Program-made: the position numbers and the translations under genes
Source of the DNA: Woeseia sp.
Lineage (GTDB): Bacteria; Pseudomonadota; Gammaproteobacteria; Steroidobacterales; Woeseiaceae
Direction of reading: 5' to 3'
Length of the DNA stretch: 8,678 nucleotides
NCBI GenBank assembly: GCA_018701055.1
Contig: JABIUH010000409.1
Location: forward strand, 1-8,678
Shown here: piece after piece, positions 6,840 to 8,678 of the stretch
Numbering within the stretch: the first letter of the stretch is position 1
How the letters are laid out: every line of letters begins with the position of its first letter
The notes under the pieces: model-generated
Database searches by the model: none
The model's input: only the letters and a program-made list of their open reading frames with translations
Told to the model about the DNA's origin: nothing

Positions 6840-7805
6840 TTGACGACCAATCCCCAAAAAGCGCCGGTCTACGTATATAAGGGCGACGAACTGGCACGCT
6901 ACGGGTTCGGCGAGGGGCACCCATTCGGGCACGATCGGCACGGTGTGTTTCACGATGAACTTGAGGCCGCTGATTTAGGCGATTCCATTCAGTACGCCAG
7001 TCCGCGCCGTGCGAGTGTCGATGAGCTGGCGCTATTTCACTCACCGGACTACATCAATCTAGTATCGAAAAAATCTGTTGAGGGGTCTGGTTTTTTGGAC
7101 GGCGGTGACACTCCGGCGTTTTCCGGCGTTTTCGAAGTCGCGTCCGATGTCGTTGGTACGACATTGGCTGCAGTTGATGCGGTGATGTCGGGAGAGGCCA
7201 GCCAGGCCTTCGTTCCCATCGCCGGACTGCATCATGCCGGCCGAGAACACGCGGCGGGCTTCTGTGTTTTCAATGACTGCGGCGTTGCGGTCGAATACTT
7301 GAGACACAAACATGGCCTGCAACGGATTGCTTATGTGGACATAGATGCTCATCACGGGGATGGAGTTTTTTACGGCTTTGAAGATGACCCGGATTTGCTC
7401 TTTGCGGATATTCATGAGGACGGCCGATATTTGTACCCCGGCACAGGGGCTGCCAGCGAAACCGGAAAGGGACGTGCCGTCGGCACGAAATTGAATATCC
7501 CATTGGCACCTGGTGCTGGCGATGATGAATTTGATGCGGTTTGGCCGCAGGTTGAACGCTATATCGAGGCCACGAAGCCGGAGTTCATTATCCTTCAGTG
7601 TGGCGCCGACAGTCTTGCCGGCGATCCGATTACGCATCTGGAATTTTCAGAAAATTCCCACGCGAAGGCAGCACTGGCCATGCACCGACTCGCGAAAAAA
7701 ATCTGTGGTGGCCATTTAATCGGAGTGGGCGGTGGCGGCTATAATCGTGAGAATCTCGCCCGCGCCTGGACGCGAGTCGTGGAGGCATTCGCCACTGCAG
7801 TGTAA
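6840..7805 (+). CDS. Histone deacetylase / AcuC-family zinc-dependent deacylase
   Basis: Member of the arginase-deacetylase fold; such enzymes remove acyl groups from lysine side chains or small amides (AcuC deacetylates acetyl-CoA synthetase; others act on polyamines). Numbering from TTG 6840 gives 321 residues. The N-terminal YGFGEGHPFGHDRH (about 21-34) is AcuC-like. The catalytic His pair is GLHHAG (His131, His132), the metal ligands are VDIDAHHGDG (Asp169, His171) and GADSLAGDP (Asp257), and the transition-state Tyr is in GGGGYN (Tyr301). All key residues are present, so it should be active; the substrate cannot be told. The frame is open from ATG 6735, but that start lies inside the ettA start region and its first 35 residues lack conserved features and cross the ettA promoter. 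TTG 6840 fits the family better but has a poor ribosome site. AcuC itself is normally with acuA/acuB or acs, which are absent here. Confidence 0.9.
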   Translation: MTTNPQKAPVYVYKGDELARYGFGEGHPFGHDRHGVFHDELEAADLGDSIQYASPRRASVDELALFHSPDYINLVSKKSVEGSGFLDGGDTPAFSGVFEVASDVVGTTLAAVDAVMSGEASQAFVPIAGLHHAGREHAAGFCVFNDCGVAVEYLRHKHGLQRIAYVDIDAHHGDGVFYGFEDDPDLLFADIHEDGRYLYPGTGAASETGKGRAVGTKLNIPLAPGAGDDEFDAVWPQVERYIEATKPEFIILQCGADSLAGDPITHLEFSENSHAKAALAMHRLAKKICGGHLIGVGGGGYNRENLARAWTRVVEAFATAV

Positions 7806-7851
7806 GAGATCGTTCGCGCGTAAAAATCATGCGCAATCTGTCAGACGCGGC

Positions 7852-7945
7852 CAGGTGCCTCATGTACAATTTCGCAGCCAATCCGCCCGTCAATGTAAGA
7901 GGCGCGAATTTGTATGATGCGGATTGATCTTTAGTAAGGCGCCTG
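7852..7945. repeat. Nested imperfect inverted repeats, candidate structured RNA upstream of glyA
   Basis: Three pairings are seen. The outer stem is CAGGTGCCT (7852-7860) with AGGCGCCTG (7937-7945), 9 pairs including one U-G. The inner stem is TACAATTTCGC (7865-7875) with GCGAATTTGTA (7904-7914), 10 of 11 paired; it extends by GCC/GGC (7877-7879 with 7901-7903) past a bulged A, and by two wobble pairs at its base. The third is CAATCCGC (7879-7886), in the inner loop, with GCGGATTG (7919-7926), 8 perfect pairs. The third pairing crosses the inner stem. The linkers are too short for both to form fully, so they would compete. This could be a cis-regulatory leader of glyA, a 3' element of the deacetylase transcript, or a small repeat element. 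The strand is not decided, because dyads look alike on both. Confidence 0.5.
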
Positions 7946-7957
7946 AAATAGCGACCA

Positions 7958-7984
7958 TGCGATAAATGTTAGTGCGCACGCACT
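7958..7984 (+). promoter_or_regulatory. Possible glyA promoter with palindrome GTGCGCAC
   Basis: TGC followed by GATAAA (7958-7966) resembles an extended -10 box (TGn plus 4 of 6 consensus bases). No -35 match is seen at the expected distance. Five bases later is GTGCGCAC (7972-7979), the same 8-base palindrome that follows the ettA -10 box. It is part of a larger dyad, AGTGCG-CA-CGCACT (7971-7984). If this is the promoter, the leader before ATG 8075 would be about 100 bases and the inverted-repeat element would lie upstream of the start point. Confidence 0.3.
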
Positions 7985-8074
7985 TGATCATAGAATGCAA
8001 ACGTGTAAGTGGACTGGGTAACTACTGTGGTCCATACCGACACAAAATAATCTGACCCGGAGATAACCCCTAAT

Positions 8075-8678
8075 ATGTTTGCTGAGACATCGTCAATAGA
8101 ACAATTCGACAACGAGATTTTCCAGGCGATTAGCGATGAATCGCGGCGCCAGGAAGAGCACATAGAACTGATCGCATCAGAGAATTACGCAAGTCCCAGA
8201 GTAATGGCCGCGCAAGGGTCCAAGCTGACCAATAAATACGCTGAAGGCTATCCCGGCAAACGTTATTACGGGGGCTGTGAGTACGTCGACATTGCGGAAC
8301 GGTTAGCGATCGAGCGCGCAAAGAAATTGTTCGGCGCGGACTACGCAAACGTTCAACCACACTCAGGCTCGCAGGCAAACGCGGCGGTTTGTCATGCGCT
8401 ACTGGAACCGGGTGATCGAATTCTTGGGATGAGCCTCGCTGATGGCGGGCATCTCACCCATGGTTCGAAAGTCAATTTCTCTGGCAAGATTTTCGATGCA
8501 GTGCAATACGGCGTCGATAAGACATCTGGCTATGTTGATTACGCCCAGGTTGAGAAACTCGCAAACGAACAAAAACCACGAATGATTATTGCCGGTTTTT
8601 CAGCGCATTCCCGTATCATCGATTGGCAGCGTTTTCGCGACATTGCCGATTCGGTGGACGCCTACTTAATGGTTGATA
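8075..8678 (+). CDS. glyA: Serine hydroxymethyltransferase, N-terminal part (3' end outside window)
   Basis: PLP enzyme that interconverts serine and glycine with tetrahydrofolate and is the main source of one-carbon units, including those used in purine synthesis. 201 residues are visible before the right edge, out of about 420. Strong matches to E. coli GlyA are RQEEHIELIASENY (25-38), LTNKYAEGYPGKRYYGGCEYV (51-71, with the substrate-site tyrosines) and VQPHSGSQAN (93-102). His126 in GGHLTHG stacks on PLP, and Ser176 corresponds to E. coli Ser175. The PLP lysine lies beyond the edge. Two conserved spots differ from the E. coli sequence as I recall it: LADGGH instead of LAHGGH, and GFSAHSR instead of GFSAYSG. 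Start ATG 8075 keeps the same N-terminal length as E. coli. Confidence 0.97.
   Translation, partial: MFAETSSIEQFDNEIFQAISDESRRQEEHIELIASENYASPRVMAAQGSKLTNKYAEGYPGKRYYGGCEYVDIAERLAIERAKKLFGADYANVQPHSGSQANAAVCHALLEPGDRILGMSLADGGHLTHGSKVNFSGKIFDAVQYGVDKTSGYVDYAQVEKLANEQKPRMIIAGFSAHSRIIDWQRFRDIADSVDAYLMVD

Larger units (their letters stand above)
7806..8074. other. Intergenic region between the deacetylase gene and glyA
   Basis: A 269-base gap with no credible open frame and no tRNA. Besides the inverted-repeat element and the palindrome listed separately, it holds a small hairpin, GCGCGT/ATGCGC (7816-7834, seven-base loop, one G-U pair), 10 bases after the deacetylase stop. That hairpin lacks a T run and is only a weak terminator candidate. 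TGGAC/GTCCA (8010-8034) is a weak 5-bp pairing. I do not see the conserved cores of the glycine or tetrahydrofolate riboswitches. The glyA ribosome site is probably GGAG at 8059-8062, with a rather long 12-base spacer. Confidence 0.6.

Noticed and set aside
7059..7637. A 192-codon open frame antisense to the deacetylase gene
   Set aside because: It is fully inside a strongly supported gene, has no recognisable domain and fits a codon-bias shadow.
7863..7926. Classic H-type pseudoknot formed by the inner stem and loop pairing
   Set aside because: Linkers of about 0 and 2 bases cannot span a stem of about 14 pairs, so both helices cannot form fully; competing folds are more likely.
7806..8074. 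tRNA or known riboswitch in the glyA upstream gap
   Set aside because: No cloverleaf or TTCGAATC-like arm, and no glycine or THF riboswitch core, could be found by eye.

Overview
The window looks like a piece of chromosome from a gammaproteobacterium, probably an environmental or marine lineage. The evidence is a large single-chain PurL with a C-terminal glutaminase, an EttA very close to the E. coli protein, and a GlyA that is nearly E. coli-like over its first 200 residues. GC content is about half by eye and even across the genes. I see no insertion sequence, integrase, tRNA, rRNA, CRISPR array or other clear sign of recent transfer.

Layout, left to right. (1) Positions 1-1316, plus strand: the 3' end of purL (purine synthesis), entering from the left edge. 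(2) 1370-3097 and 3186-3584, plus strand: two exported proteins, a 575-residue putative lipoprotein with an esterase-like alpha/beta-hydrolase fold and a 132-residue secreted protein with four cysteines. (3) 3581-4273, minus strand: a zinc-ribbon plus DUF4145-like protein, convergent with the small secreted gene so that the two stop codons overlap in TTAA. (4) 4399-5058, minus strand: a two-helix membrane protein just downstream of ettA. (5) 5075-6748, minus strand: ettA, the ABC-F translation factor. (6) 6840-7805, plus strand, divergent from ettA: a zinc-dependent histone-deacetylase/AcuC-family protein. (7) 7806-8074: a 269-base gap with nested inverted repeats. (8) 8075 to the right edge: the 5' part of glyA.

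Most of the window is housekeeping: purine synthesis (purL), one-carbon metabolism (glyA) and energy-dependent control of translation (ettA). The membrane protein after ettA is probably in the same transcript, with a 16-base gap. The ettA promoter has a perfect TATAAT followed by a GC-rich palindrome, resembling the discriminator of growth-rate-controlled (stringent) promoters.

The least explained parts are the nested inverted-repeat element upstream of glyA (7852-7945), whose arms suggest a structured RNA with two competing folds; the 9-base sequence shared by the ettA and glyA upstream regions; and the two exported proteins after purL. None of these proves a new system. The 7852-7945 element is the best candidate for undescribed regulation.
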